A stretch of 64,000 bases of DNA from Corylus avellana (taxonomy: Eukaryota > Streptophyta > Magnoliopsida > Fagales > Betulaceae): the NCBI RefSeq assembly GCF_901000735.1, contig NC_081545.1, positions 806,001 to 870,000 of the forward strand, in the 5' to 3' direction. The notes under the pieces were generated by a model that was not told where the DNA came from, searched no databases, and saw nothing but the letters and a program-made list of their open reading frames with translations. Every line of letters starts with the position of its first letter. Position 1 is the stretch's first letter. This document shows, piece by piece, positions 48,331 through 58,126 of the stretch. Both the position numbers and the translations under genes were made by a program.

Positions 48331-48720
48331 GTGAGTAGATTTGAACTCAATATTCCAAAATTCGATGGGGATCTAGAATCCGAAGAATTTATGGATTGGG
48401 TGTTGGCTGTTGAAGAGGTTATTGAATTCAACGGGGTGCCCGATGAGCGACGAGTCTCTTTGGTGGTACGCACATTCTGGGGAAGAGTTGGTGCGTGGTG
48501 GCAACAACTGAAGAAAACTAGGATACGGCAAGGCAAATAGAAGATCATTAGTTGGGAAAAACTATTGAAATATATGCGAGTCGCTTTCTTGCCCCATAGT
48601 TCTACCATTGGTCAGAAGTCACAAAATTGGAGACAAGGGTTTATGGCAGTGACAAATAAAATAGAAAATTCCTACAAAAAAAAATTGTTTAGGGAAACAT
48701 GGAGTGAGGCGAAGAGTCCA
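48331..48720 (+). pseudogene. Degenerate gypsy-type gag fragment
   Basis: This lies inside the gag-only element. It reads FELNIPKFDGDLESEEFMDWV, then VPDERRVSLVVRTFWGRVGAWWQQL and RIRQGK. After a stop (48538-48540) it resumes with SWEKLLKYMRVAFLP. The pattern (IPKFxG..., WW..L, W..L...F.P) is that of retrotransposon gag (PF03732-like). Downstream is an acidic, Glu/Asp-rich region (48780-49200) in more than one frame. Stops show that it is not functional. Confidence 0.8.
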
Positions 48721-49495
48721 CGACGGGCAAATTAGACCCTTACTTGCCAACCACAAATCCATAAACCGAATCCATATTCTGTGGAGGAAGAAAAAGAATA
48801 TGTGGATGGAGAGTTTCAGGAATCCGCATTCATTGATGACGAGTTCCAACATGAAGCTGTTGAAGATCCTTCGCAAGGATTTGTGACTTGAGATTCCCCA
48901 CCAACCTATGATGAGGAGCCCGAAGAAGATGATTCATGGGAAGAGAAAAAAATCCTGGAGGAGCACGAAGAAGATGGGATTTATCCCATGTTTGATGGCC
49001 TCTACCCCAAAGAAGATGATCAATTGGAAGAGAAGAGCCCACGGATGACATCATCGGTTATGAAGAGGGTGGTGAAGACCTTTCAGGTGAAATGCCTACT
49101 TTTACTGGTGAAGAGGTTGATTATGTTGATTTCCTTGGTGTTGAAGATATTTTAAATTCTCCTAATGACGATTATGGTGAGTTTTATGCGGATGAGAAAA
49201 ATTAAATGTTCACAAGGGAAACAATGGCTGACCCATTCTTAAGTATTTTCATGGCACGTGGAAGGGAGAATGAACGAGAGAAGAATGACAAATCTAAAGT
49301 ATTGCCAAGTGGTATGTGGGGCTTTTACGACAAAAATCGAGGTATACCGATGATGAAGAGCCTCGCATTTAATGTGGGGTGGTGTTTTGTCTTGATCTTG
49401 AGTAAGGGCGAGTGGAATGAGTTTACTGGACATCCGAAGGACCGTGGAAAGAACTGGCCGAATTCGTGGGCGAATTCTCTCCAACAAGGGGAGAA

Positions 49496-50008
49496 TGATG
49501 TAGATCGCAGAACACATGTTCTGATACTACGCTCGATCCTACGATCGAGCACATGATCGATCGCACAAGTTCCTGGAAGTGCGATCGATCGCCTGAGTGC
49601 CTGCGATTGAGCACACGTGGGGAGTCATTATGTTATTTTTGCTTTTTTATTATTTAAATCGACTTTATGTTGTTATTTTATTATGGTTAGGATTTTGAGA
49701 GTTTTTATTTCGTTATTTTATTAGGTTTAAGGTTTTGGGGGTATTTATGTCATATTTTATTAGGTTTAGGGTTTTGAGTTATAAATATATGCTTATAGCC
49801 TCCAGAGAAATCAGTTGTTGTTTTATTATTGATTTTGATTAATAAGAATACTCAGAGTTGAGTTTATTCCTCTTTTCCTTTAAACTTTAGAGAATATCTA
49901 TTGTTTTTAGAAGAATTTTTAGATCATTGATAAAGTCAAGATCTAGAATTAGTTATCCGATGCTTTCTTCTTGTTCTTCACTATAGCGCACTAAGTCACG
50001 CTGCATCA
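49496..50008 (+). repeat. 3' LTR of the gag-only retrotransposon
   Basis: 513 bases with intact TGATG...CATCA ends. See the element entry at 47452-50008. Confidence 0.93.
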
Positions 50009-50428
50009 GGGAACTTGACACGTATGAAATAAATGGACTTTTTTGAAAACAAGTTGTTTGGAGAAATACCTCCATAACTAACACAAGTATTTTTCCTTGC
50101 GTCATTTAAGGTCTCCAACAAACGTCTAATAGGACCTATATATACCACAAGAAAATCAATTTGAAACATTTTAGAATAGTTCATTTAGAAGTAATCCAGG
50201 GTTGTGTGGAAGAAATGTAGAGATTTTAAGTACACAGCAACTGTGCCTTCTCCCTTTGTAGACAATCAAAGCTCAAAGCCTCAATTTGAATTTAGTTGGA
50301 AAGCAGTTGGCATAGGGTATGGATGTGGATTTATGATAGGAGTTGTTGTGGGGCAAATTGTGATTGCAAGGAAGTACAAATGGTTTGTGAAGATTTTGGA
50401 AGGATGTAGCAAACTCAAAGAATGGTGA

Positions 50429-50650
50429 ATTTAAGAAAGCCTCAAATTTAAATTTAGTTAAATAAAATGTTTTAGGAAAAGTATTAATTTTTATCTTTCT
50501 AGCATTATTGTATGGTGCTTGATGGAATTGTAAGCCTATAAAAAATTCAATGTAATATCTTACTCTTTGTGTGTGTGAGTTTGCCAAAAAAAAAAAAAAA
50601 ACAGCTTTCCTCGTTTGTTGGCTTTGTCCTAGTTTATGTCTTGCAAATTA
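50429..50650 (+). repeat. RLP 3'-flank repeat, copy 1 (others at 57172-57340 and 61672-61920)
   Basis: It contains AAATAAAATGTTTTAGGAAAAGT, GCTTGATGGAATTGTAAGCCTATAAAAA and AATGTAATATCTTACT. It directly follows the RLP stop codon, so it is probably an RLP 3' UTR with its polyadenylation region. The motif set recurs behind the other RLP piece and once with no coding piece. Confidence 0.85.
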
Positions 50651-51903
50651 AACAACTTTTGTTTGGGTGAACACCAATGATTCAATGACAAAGACAGTAA
50701 AATATTTGTGCCCTTTTTTGTGCAAATCATAACAATCTTGAGTAGCGAAAAAGAAACTCACAAACATTTACAGAAAAATAAATCAAACCAACCACAAGCA
50801 AAGCATAAAATTTTTTATGTGGAAAGCCTACCGATGAGAAGAGAAAACTACGAAACTTAAACCAATTAAATTTTCTAATATCACCAACAATGAGTTTACT
50901 TTCCTCTTCTCTAGAATAATTTCTAGAGGCGGCCAATACATTAAGAACTCATGCATGTTTAGATTACAATATAAATTCATCACTCCAAGGTGAATTTCAA
51001 TAAAAATAACAAAGAAAGATATCACGATGTAGGTCTTGTCAACCAAGCCATAGGAGAGGAATTCCAATGATCGACACCCATCAATATAAAGCTCTCATAG
51101 TTAGAAACAACATATCAAAATTTCAGTATAATCGAATCACAATGACCCGAAAAGCTAACCAAATTTCTCCATTTTGATTTGTTTGCAATATCTCACCTTA
51201 CTTTGAAATACTTGGATCTCGCTTCAAAACTCATAAGTACTCTCTTCTTTTGTCTCAAGCGGCCATCTCATATGTGTTTTTTTTCTTAAAAAAAAAAAAA
51301 AAGACAAAAGAAAGGACAAAAGCTTTGTTTGTTCTTCTCAGATGTTTTGTGTTTCAAAACAAAAATATTAACAAAGGCCTAAAACATAAAATACTCAATT
51401 TTTTTTTACATATTTATCACTTTTTTCCAAAAAAAGAAAAAAGCTCTAAAACACATGAACAAATGGAGCCTTATTGCTCTCCTTTCTTTTTCTTTTATTA
51501 ACCACGGGGGTTGGTCAAAAAACAGTATACAAGAAATGACTAGAACACATAGTAAAATGTGCAAAGCCTACCTTCAAATTTACTGTGCATTTGTTGGAGG
51601 CCTTCTTTACTGCAAACGACAACGTGTTACCACTGTTTGAACCCAAACATGTGCCTACTTTTGATATCAGGGAATAAAACATGTTTATCGTTTTGTCAAT
51701 CACAAATCCAAGCACATAAAAGTATGCTGACAGCCTATTTTGGGTGAGGATTAATTCCCCAAGTTTCGAAATTGCCACGTTTTACACCAACAAATTGCAT
51801 ATAAAATTATTTGTATGTGTTAAATTTTAGTCAAGCAATGGTTGCGTCTGTATAATCCTCTCTGCTTGCGTCTGCATCTTATCTTTATCAACAACATTCA
51901 TAT

Positions 51904-52996
51904 GAGAGGTGCTGCTATACGGTCAACGCAGAAAACTCATGTTTTCTGCCTTCCATTAAAATTCTGTCACCTAACCTAATCTTACTACACTTAAGTTTGC
52001 AAAATAAACACAACTACACCTGATTATTGATTTAAAATATTAATTAATGTGTTTAAAAAATAAAATAAAATTGAAACGCCCTAAAGAGGACCAACCACCC
52101 CAAGGCTACTGGCCGGCCATCCCAGTAGCCATGGGGTGGCCGTGCAGGCCAACATCTGGGGTTGGCGCTGGCCACCCCATGGCCAAGGGGTGGTGCACCA
52201 GCCACCCCAGCAAGAGGTTCCAAAACTCTCCCTAACCCTTTTCACAGAAACAAAAACCCACCAGAATTCTCTCTGGAACAATCAAAACCAGCCCCGATCG
52301 GGAATCACACCCATCCAGGATTCAACAAAGTTGAATTATTCAGCTCTTAAATATCAAACTATTCAACTTAAACCCAATGAAAATCGCTTCAATTTTGTTA
52401 TAGTTCTCTGAAAGCTTGCATCGTGTTCGAGTTGGGTGCACACCAACTGTACAGAAAAGCCTTCCTGTAACAAACAATGAACCATCAACTTAAACCTAAT
52501 GTACATTCTTCTCTCTGGTTTTGGTTTTTTCGGAGAGATTTGGAAATGGTTTTTTTGCAGTGGGTAGCCGAAGAGAGACCCACGCTGCCGAAGGGGATGC
52601 GGCTGAGGGGAGCCAGACCCACGCCGAAGGGGAGCCCGACCCAGGCGTGGGTCAGGCCGTGATCCACGCCTAAGTCACGGCAGACCCAGGCATGGGACTT
52701 GCCGTGACCCACGCCTGGGTAGCCGTGACACACGGTCTGCGTGGTCTGCATCTCGATCTGTAGCGCTGATCCCGGCTTCAGCGGCTTGCCGGTGGTTTCG
52801 ATGATATCAAACCAGCCGGTGATGTGCTCGCCGAAGGCGATCTTCGGCACTAGGATTTTGACGGTGCCAATGATCTCTAGGCTGGAATATGGTGTTTTTA
52901 TTGTAGGCAAATTTTGTGCACTTTTATGCTTTTAATTGACATGGCATTCTTCCATTGGAGGGCAGAAAACTCCACAACCGAATTGCAGATATTCTC
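51904..52996. mobile_element. Mutator-like element carrying captured sequence (Pack-MULE candidate)
   Basis: It is flanked by perfect 9-bp CATTCATAT repeats (51895-51903 and 52997-53005), and the empty site is seen in the other duplication copy (43140-43148). The ends are GAGAGGTGCTGCTATACGGT and, reverse-complemented, GAGAATATCTGCAATTCGGT: short, imperfect terminal inverted repeats. The interior is much richer in GC than the flanks. It has a CCACCCC/GGGGTGG patch (52085-52220), a repeated ACCCA(C/G)GC patch (52577-52720) and a minus-strand coding fragment resembling a phospholipase D C2 region (52746-52880). No transposase is present. Confidence 0.85.
52746..52880 (-). pseudogene. Phospholipase D C2-domain-like fragment captured in the Mutator-like element
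   Basis: Forty-five codons on the minus strand read LEIIGTVKILVPKIAFGEHI, then TGWFDIIETTGKPLKPGSAL and QIEMQ. The order EIIGT..., a GE.I.GWF core, GKP.KP, then a hydrophobic strand (ALQIEM) is what I know from the C2 domain end of plant phospholipase D (delta/beta-like). No catalytic HKD motif, upstream strand or start is present. The surrounding frame quickly becomes low-complexity. This is a recognition from memory of the family and could be another C2 protein. It is most likely non-functional. Confidence 0.55.
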
Positions 52997-53439
52997 CATT
53001 CATATATAGCCTATGTTTGCTGTTGATGCTTGATGATGTTGAAATCTGCCATGCCGAATCCAAGTCAAAGAACACTTGTGATACCTACGATAAGAAGAGT
53101 CAACACGAAGGCTTGTCGGGTGTGTCGGTGAAAAATACTTTCGATGTCTAAGTCAGTTGAGTGGACCTATGAAATAGGCTGAGAACTTTCAAAATTAGAA
53201 AACTTTCGAAATTAGAAAGAATGGCTAATCTATTGTAAAAGGAATGAGTGAATTAATTCCTTGTGCTTGGAGCCTTTTTCTTCTTTAGTTGGCCAAGACC
53301 TTTTTCTCAGCATGACCTTGATAGGTGTCGTCTTCCAATTGGGTTGTACGTGAATTGCCCGTAATGTTTGGATACCGACTCTAAAAAGGCATCTCCCTGA
53401 TAGTCCTTCTAATAACGTGCACGCAAAATTTAGGAGGCA

Positions 53440-53690
53440 TTAAGGCCATGTTTGTTAAATATCACTCATCTCTAAATATTATTCACTTTATTTTTTCAAA
53501 AATATCGACATAAAAACATTCTCACTTTTTATATCACATAATTTATTTTTTACTATTATTCAATTAAAAAATTCACTACAAAAATAAATTTTTTTTTTTC
53601 ACTTTTTAATATTACTTTTACACTTTTCTGTACCAATCATTATTATTTTTTTAGCAAAAAATTGTGAGCAGTATCGCCTAGTGTGTTTAG
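53440..53690. mobile_element. Dispersed AT-rich MITE-like repeat, copy 3
   Basis: This is the counterpart of 43550-43785 in duplication copy B. It forms a large inverted pair with 53700-53945. Confidence 0.65.
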
Positions 53691-53699
53691 CTAAGGGCT

Positions 53700-53945
53700 T
53701 TAAAAAGGAAGTGGACTGGAACTGTAGCAGATTTGATTGATGTAAGAAAAAAAAGTAAGAATGTTTTGTATAAAAAAGTGAAAATTTTTGTTTTGTAGTG
53801 ATTTTTTTATTTGAATAGTATTAAAAAGTGATTGATGTGATGTAAAAAATAAGAATTTTGAGAAGAATTTTTTGAGTCTTTGAGTCCGGTCTGGCCCACT
53901 CTTTTGCCAAACACACCCATAGTGTTTGGCAAACACCACCTAAAT
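53700..53945. mobile_element. Dispersed AT-rich MITE-like repeat, copy 4, inverted to copy 3
   Basis: TATAAAAAAGTGAAAA, TTTTGTTTTGTAGTGATTTTTTTATTTGAATAGTA and TTTGCCAAACAC match copies 2 and 3 in reverse. It is absent from the matching place in duplication copy A, so it arrived after the segmental duplication or was lost from copy A. Confidence 0.6.
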
Positions 53946-54569
53946 GTCACCTGATACTGTGCGAGGCAGAGTATGACGCATTCTCATTGATTCCAACATG
54001 ATTATGAAATATTAGATCTGGAGTTTGGTTAAGAGGTGATATGATATTGTGCGAGTTCCTCTATCCCTTGGCAGCCACGTGGTTATCATTACAGGGCCTA
54101 TTTGGGCTTGGGCTTGGGCTTGTTAGCTCCTTCAATTGACTTATCAGCCCAAGCTGAATAAAAAAATCAAAGTCCTCTTGAAGTTTTTCTTTTGTAGAAC
54201 CCTCTCCCTGAATGCTTGATGATGTGTGTGAGTTCTCTAACTTTCAACAGAATCAAAAGGTATTGCATACAAATCATCTGCGAGCTCCAGTATTGTAAGG
54301 GCTTCTACAATTCATGTCCCAATTGCTATCTTTAATTAAGTACCATCTTCACAAAGGAAGATAGAATTACACATTATTAACCGAAAATTGGAGAGCCATA
54401 AAAATGATATTTAATTATTTGATAACTGATGTTTACATACGAAATTTGATGGACTAGCAGGGAAAATAACCAGAGGGAAGGACTAGGGGGAGCCATACAT
54501 TCTCCCTTATTTGATAAAATTGACGCTTACAAAGGCACTTGGATGCAGCAAGTGAGGAAATATTAATAA

Positions 54570-55562
54570 TCATGGCTGGAGAATCCTCTCAATTCGCCTT
54601 AGTTCTTTCGTAATATCGACCATTGTGGGGCGATCATCTGGATCGTCTTTCGTGCATGCAAAGGTAAGCTCCAGCACAGCTGCTCCTTCCCTTGCGATGA
54701 TCGCAGGATCAACAATCTCATTTATTCTACACTTTCTCACATATTTTACTATGTCCGAATCTTCTGTTCCTCGACGTTCGTCATGGGCCAGTAGTTCAGT
54801 TAAAAACACTAATAGAAGTACACCAAAGCTATAAACATCACTTTTCTCTGTTACTCGGGCTGTTTCACTATAGTTAGGGCACATGAATCCAAGACTCCCG
54901 CACAATGTCGAATCATTTGCGTGAGTTTCACCCTCGGGAATTGTGATGGCATATGAAAAATCAGACAGTTTGGGGACATCATGTTCGGTAAATAAAATAT
55001 TTTTAAGATTTATATCCCTATGAACGATGGGTGTAGAGAAGGCAGTGTGGAGATAAGCAATTGCATGAGAAATCTCCCTTGCAACCTTTAATTTACTCTG
55101 CCACGCCATTCTCTGATGTGGAGATGTATCAGAATTGGAGCCAAGAATTCGACTGTGAAGGGTTGTTTCCCCAGTAGATTCATACACCAAAATAGGAACT
55201 TGAGTGTCGAGGCAGCATCCCACGAGCCGTAGAACATTCTTGTGAGCGCTCATCTTTGCAGAAATAGCTATATCAGTGAAGACCTCATCCAAATATAGGC
55301 TGCCTTTGTCCTTCTTAATGGAAATAGTTCGGCCTTCAAGAGAACCCTTATACCATTTCCAGCACCCATCATCATGTAAAGCAAGGCGAGGATCATAGTT
55401 ATTGGTGGCAGAGATAAGGTCTTTCTCGGAGAAGTTACGGATCGGGATAGGAGGCTTGCCATTACAAGTGGCAACCAGCTTCTCAAGTAGGATGCCTCCA
55501 TTCTTCTGGAATGCTCTCTCTTTCTCTCTCTTTTTCTCTCTCTTTCTGCCCATTCTAAGCAT
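54570..55562 (-). CDS. ZRK-like (ZED1-related) receptor-like cytoplasmic pseudokinase, copy B
   Basis: An intronless partner of the gene at 44228-45208; 330 residues from ATG 55562 (MLRMGRKREKKREKERAF). The frame could begin at 55586, eight codons earlier, but those codons are outside the duplicated block. It differs from copy A by four inserted basic residues near the start (an expansion of the CTCTCTTT repeat) and about 15-18 substitutions, so it is roughly 95% identical. The same inactivating features are present: no glycine loop, HRDIN in place of HRDxK, and DFS for DFG. The changes include E-to-D after GCCL, EK-to-GE in the STGETT stretch, and GAT-to-SET after CPNY. The role is as inferred for copy A. 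Confidence 0.85.
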   Translation of the reverse strand: MLRMGRKREKKREKERAFQKNGGILLEKLVATCNGKPPIPIRNFSEKDLISATNNYDPRLALHDDGCWKWYKGSLEGRTISIKKDKGSLYLDEVFTDIAISAKMSAHKNVLRLVGCCLDTQVPILVYESTGETTLHSRILGSNSDTSPHQRMAWQSKLKVAREISHAIAYLHTAFSTPIVHRDINLKNILFTEHDVPKLSDFSYAITIPEGETHANDSTLCGSLGFMCPNYSETARVTEKSDVYSFGVLLLVFLTELLAHDERRGTEDSDIVKYVRKCRINEIVDPAIIAREGAAVLELTFACTKDDPDDRPTMVDITKELRRIERILQP

Positions 55563-55575
55563 TCTTAACAAATGA

Positions 55576-55934
55576 TTTCTCTCCACACTCTGCAGAGATT
55601 GAATAATGTGGCCTAATCTCTTTAATCCTCCTTTAGCCCACTAAAGTAAAGGAGGATTTCGTCGAAAGTCAACGGAGCCTTCCTCATCAAGACTACTTCT
55701 ATTTATTTTTGGTTTCTTTCACCAGCCACTCAAACCAGCCACTCAAATACAAGTGGTCGTGGTTGAAGGGAAGGTGTCACTCTCTCTCCGCTCTGCTAAT
55801 ATAATCCCAAACAGGCTCGAATTTGTTGATAAGTTTCAATATATATAATCTACTTTTTTCGGAAAAAGGAAAAACAAACCAAAGGCCCATGGGCCTTCCC
55901 GTCGGCCGTTCATGGACTGGGGAGCCCAAAGAGC
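55576..55934. other. Upstream region of pseudokinase copy B
   Basis: It contains repeated CACTCAAA(C/T)...AG words (55728-55755). It differs completely from the region upstream of copy A (an LTR-like remnant). It probably holds the copy B promoter. Confidence 0.35.
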
Positions 55935-56260
55935 GCTCTATGTTAACGAGTACACCATACACACTCTTGATCTACTAGTTATAGCGTTGCTTTGGTTTCC
56001 AACAAATAATCTCAACCCCTCATTTTGCCAGATAATTGAAAACGTAAAGAAAAACCATGCTTAAGTAGAAAGGCTAGTGCTCTTTGTTTTCAATTCCTAT
56101 GAATATGATATTTCCTGGCATCCATTTCATCGCCAAAATTAAAGCAGCTAGTAAGGTGATGAAGACATGATCTTACTTTCACACAAATTTTTCACTGAGT
56201 CTTTTTGATGATCGGATGGGCATAAAAAGAAGATAAATTCCAGAGAATTTGGGGCCGGAA
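55935..56260. repeat. Three-copy repeat, copy 2
   Basis: It aligns with 46345-46520 over its first part and with 59863-60125 up to AATTTGGGGCC(G/A)GAA, where the assembly gap begins. Confidence 0.85.
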
Positions 56261-56360
56261 NNNNNNNNNNNNNNNNNNNNNNNNNNNNNNNNNNNNNNNN
56301 NNNNNNNNNNNNNNNNNNNNNNNNNNNNNNNNNNNNNNNNNNNNNNNNNNNNNNNNNNNN
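56261..56360. other. Assembly gap (100 N)
   Basis: Exactly 100 unknown bases, so the true length is probably unknown. The left end of the inverted-repeat element at 56361-56702 is lost in it. Confidence 0.99.
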
Positions 56361-56702
56361 CCCCCTTGGGGTTTCATTTATATCACAGGACCTCCTTGGG
56401 GTTTTAATAAAGGACCAAGTTAGTCCATCCGTTAGTTGACCATTAAGATTGACACGTGGACCAATCAGATATTTACACGTGACACCCATTTAAATTTTTT
56501 TTTTTTAAATTAAAAAAAAAATTAAATAGGTGCCACGTGTCAATATCTGATTGGTTCACGTGTCAGTTCTAATGGTCAACTATCGGATGGAGTAACTTGG
56601 TTCTTTATTAAAACCCTAGGGGGTCCTGTGATAAAAATGAAACCCTAGGGGGGTAAAATAAAGTTACCAAACCCTAGGGGGGTATTTGGTATTTAACCAT
56701 TT
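56361..56702. mobile_element. Inverted-repeat element (MITE-like), left end lost in the gap
   Basis: Left arm words (GGGGTTTCATTTATATCACAGGACC, TTTTAATAAAGGACCAAGTTA, GTTGACCATTA, GACACGTG, CCAATCAGATATT) are mirrored on the right (CAATATCTGATTGG, CACGTGTC, AATGGTCAAC, TTCTTTATTAAAACCC, GGTCCTGTGATAAAAATGAAACC). The axis lies in a T/A run at 56495-56522. The arms reach about 150 bases. It is non-coding. Confidence 0.8.
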
Positions 56703-56912
56703 TTTAAATTAAATTAATAAAAAATTAATATTTTAATCGGATAAAATGGTACGTTTTGAGTTACCCTAACGTCTGTTAAAAAGTTTTAACGGCAAGGATT
56801 TTATTGTCATTTCAATTGACCCATGGACTAAATTTTCGAGAAAAAAAAACTTAGGGATATTAAAATATTGGAGGGTTGACTCAAGGATTTATTATACATT
56901 TTCCTTAGATGT

Positions 56913-57150
56913 AATCCAAGATTCTGTGGGAACCCTTTATCAAAGAAATGTGAAGATTACAAGTACACTCCAATCTCAACTTCTCCCTTTGAAGAGAGTC
57001 AAAGCTCATGTCTCCATTTGAATTTGGTTGGAAAGTAGTTGTCATAGGGTATGGATGTGGATTTGTAATAGGAGTTGTTATTGGGCAAATTGTTATTACA
57101 AGGAAGTATGGTTGGTTTGTGAAGATTTTTGGAAAGATGTAGCAAACTTG
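56913..57150 (+). pseudogene. RLP C-terminal fragment
   Basis: It reads NPRFCGNPLSKKCEDYKYTP, then a Ser-rich stretch and SPFEESQSS, followed by LNLVGK and a stop. The nucleotide sequence beyond the stop still follows the RLP juxtamembrane and transmembrane coding region of 50280-50400, with frame changes. The LRR part is missing, so this is a decayed tail of an RLP gene, with RLP-type 3' flank behind it. Confidence 0.85.
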
Positions 57151-57171
57151 AAGAATGGTGAGTTGGAGACG

Positions 57172-57340
57172 GTCAAAAATTTGAATTTAGTTAAATAAAA
57201 TGTTTTAGAGGAATTAAGTATAAATGTTTAAGCTTAATTTAGCATTATTGTACGTGTGATGCTTGATGGAATTGTAAGCTTATAAAAATTTAAATGTAAT
57301 ATCTCACCATTTGTGTGAGTTTGCATGTGTCTGAGTTTTT
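57172..57340 (+). repeat. RLP 3'-flank repeat, copy 2
   Basis: It follows the RLP tail fragment and shares TAAATAAAATGTTTTAG, GCTTGATGGAATTGTAAGC and AATGTAATATCT with 50429-50650 and 61672-61920. Confidence 0.85.
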
Positions 57341-58126
57341 TTTGTTTACTAACAATTGAATTTTTTGTGAGAAAAATACACTTGGCTCTCCCTAACTTAC
57401 TCCATATTTGACATGCACTTAGGTCATCAAACTGTACTAATCCCATATGTCATAGATTAGATTTGTTACATTCATAATATATATATATACCGAATAAGAA
57501 TATAATTTTTTTATAATATTGACGTGACACCTTAGGCATTTATATATACTGAATAATTACATAATCATTTCCTCGTACCACACATAAAATGGTTTTTGTT
57601 TTTATTTTTGTTATGTGAACAAGCAGGAATAGTTTGTGTAGAAACCAATGTGATTGTTTATATCAAATTATAATTTCCTCTGAATATAGGGAAATGTAAA
57701 TGAAATAGATGTGGGTCTTTACGAAATCAATGGCCCAATGGGACTGACATTCGTATTTGGTAATTGGTACATAACAAGCAGATACACGACCTTATTAGGC
57801 ATATATATACCGAATAAGTAAAGTAAAAAATTATATTTTTATTTTATAATTATCTTACAATATTAATGTAACTGTTTTTACTAACTCTTAAACCAGTTCT
57901 TGTTAATTAAAAAAAATAAGAATTGATTAATATTATCACATCATCGTTGTGAGATAATATATAAGAAAAAATACAGTATATTACATTACTTATAACAATC
58001 AGCGCCATCAAATATTATATTGTCTTAAAATTGTAAACGGTTAATAATATCAAACATTTTTCTCAAGACACTGAAGGTTAGTAAGACTAAGACCTATAAT
58101 TAATCAAATAATTGTAATAAATCATA
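57341..58126. other. AT-rich intergenic DNA, no gene recognised
   Basis: A short word, TATATATACCGAATAAG, repeats at 57481, 57803 and in variant form at 57541. I see nothing else to call. Confidence 0.4.

Larger units (their letters stand above)
47452..50008 (+). mobile_element. Non-autonomous gag-only LTR retrotransposon (TR-GAG-like), complete
   Basis: A 2557-base element with 5' LTR 47452-47976, 3' LTR 49496-50008 and the perfect 5-bp target duplication GGGAA at 47447-47451 and 50009-50013. LTR ends are TGATGTAG...CTGCATCA in the 3' copy; the 5' copy has TCATGCAG, a point change in the terminal TG. A primer-binding-like site, TTGGTATAAGAGC, complementary to initiator tRNA-Met with one change, follows the 5' LTR (47978-47990). 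A polypurine tract, AAGGGGAGAA, precedes the 3' LTR (49486-49495). The 1.5 kb interior has gag remains only; protease, reverse transcriptase and integrase are absent. It therefore depends on a partner for movement. Confidence 0.93.
47087..50428 (+). pseudogene. LRR receptor-like protein (RLP) C-terminal part, split by an LTR retrotransposon
   Basis: Two pieces, 47087-47451 and 50009-50428, join in frame across a GGGAA target duplication. The first reads HIIDLAYNSFSGNL, then the island-type region with VAMTNKRI and FMVIDFSSNRFEGEI, then LHLLNISNNALIGLVPSSLGN. The second continues LTR(MK), FFENKLFGEIPP, LTQVFFLASFKVSN and, after degenerate codons, the juxtamembrane FEFSWKAVGIGYGCGF, a transmembrane segment (MIGVVVGQIVIA) and a short basic tail ending LKEW. 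RLPs are plasma-membrane LRR proteins without kinase, often immune receptors. Several stop codons in the second piece, the missing N-terminal repeats and the insertion make this a pseudogene. The most similar functional family cannot be named from sequence alone. Confidence 0.9.
50651..55575. repeat. Segmental duplication, copy B (pair with 41971-45220)
   Basis: Copy B is longer because of a 1093-base Mutator-like insertion (51904-52996) and an extra stretch at about 53690-54080. Both kinase genes are inside and in the same orientation as each other. Confidence 0.95.

Noticed and set aside
52047..52411. Plus-strand frames in the CCACCCC patch
   Set aside because: They come from repetitive GC-rich element sequence inside the Mutator-like insertion and have no recognisable product.
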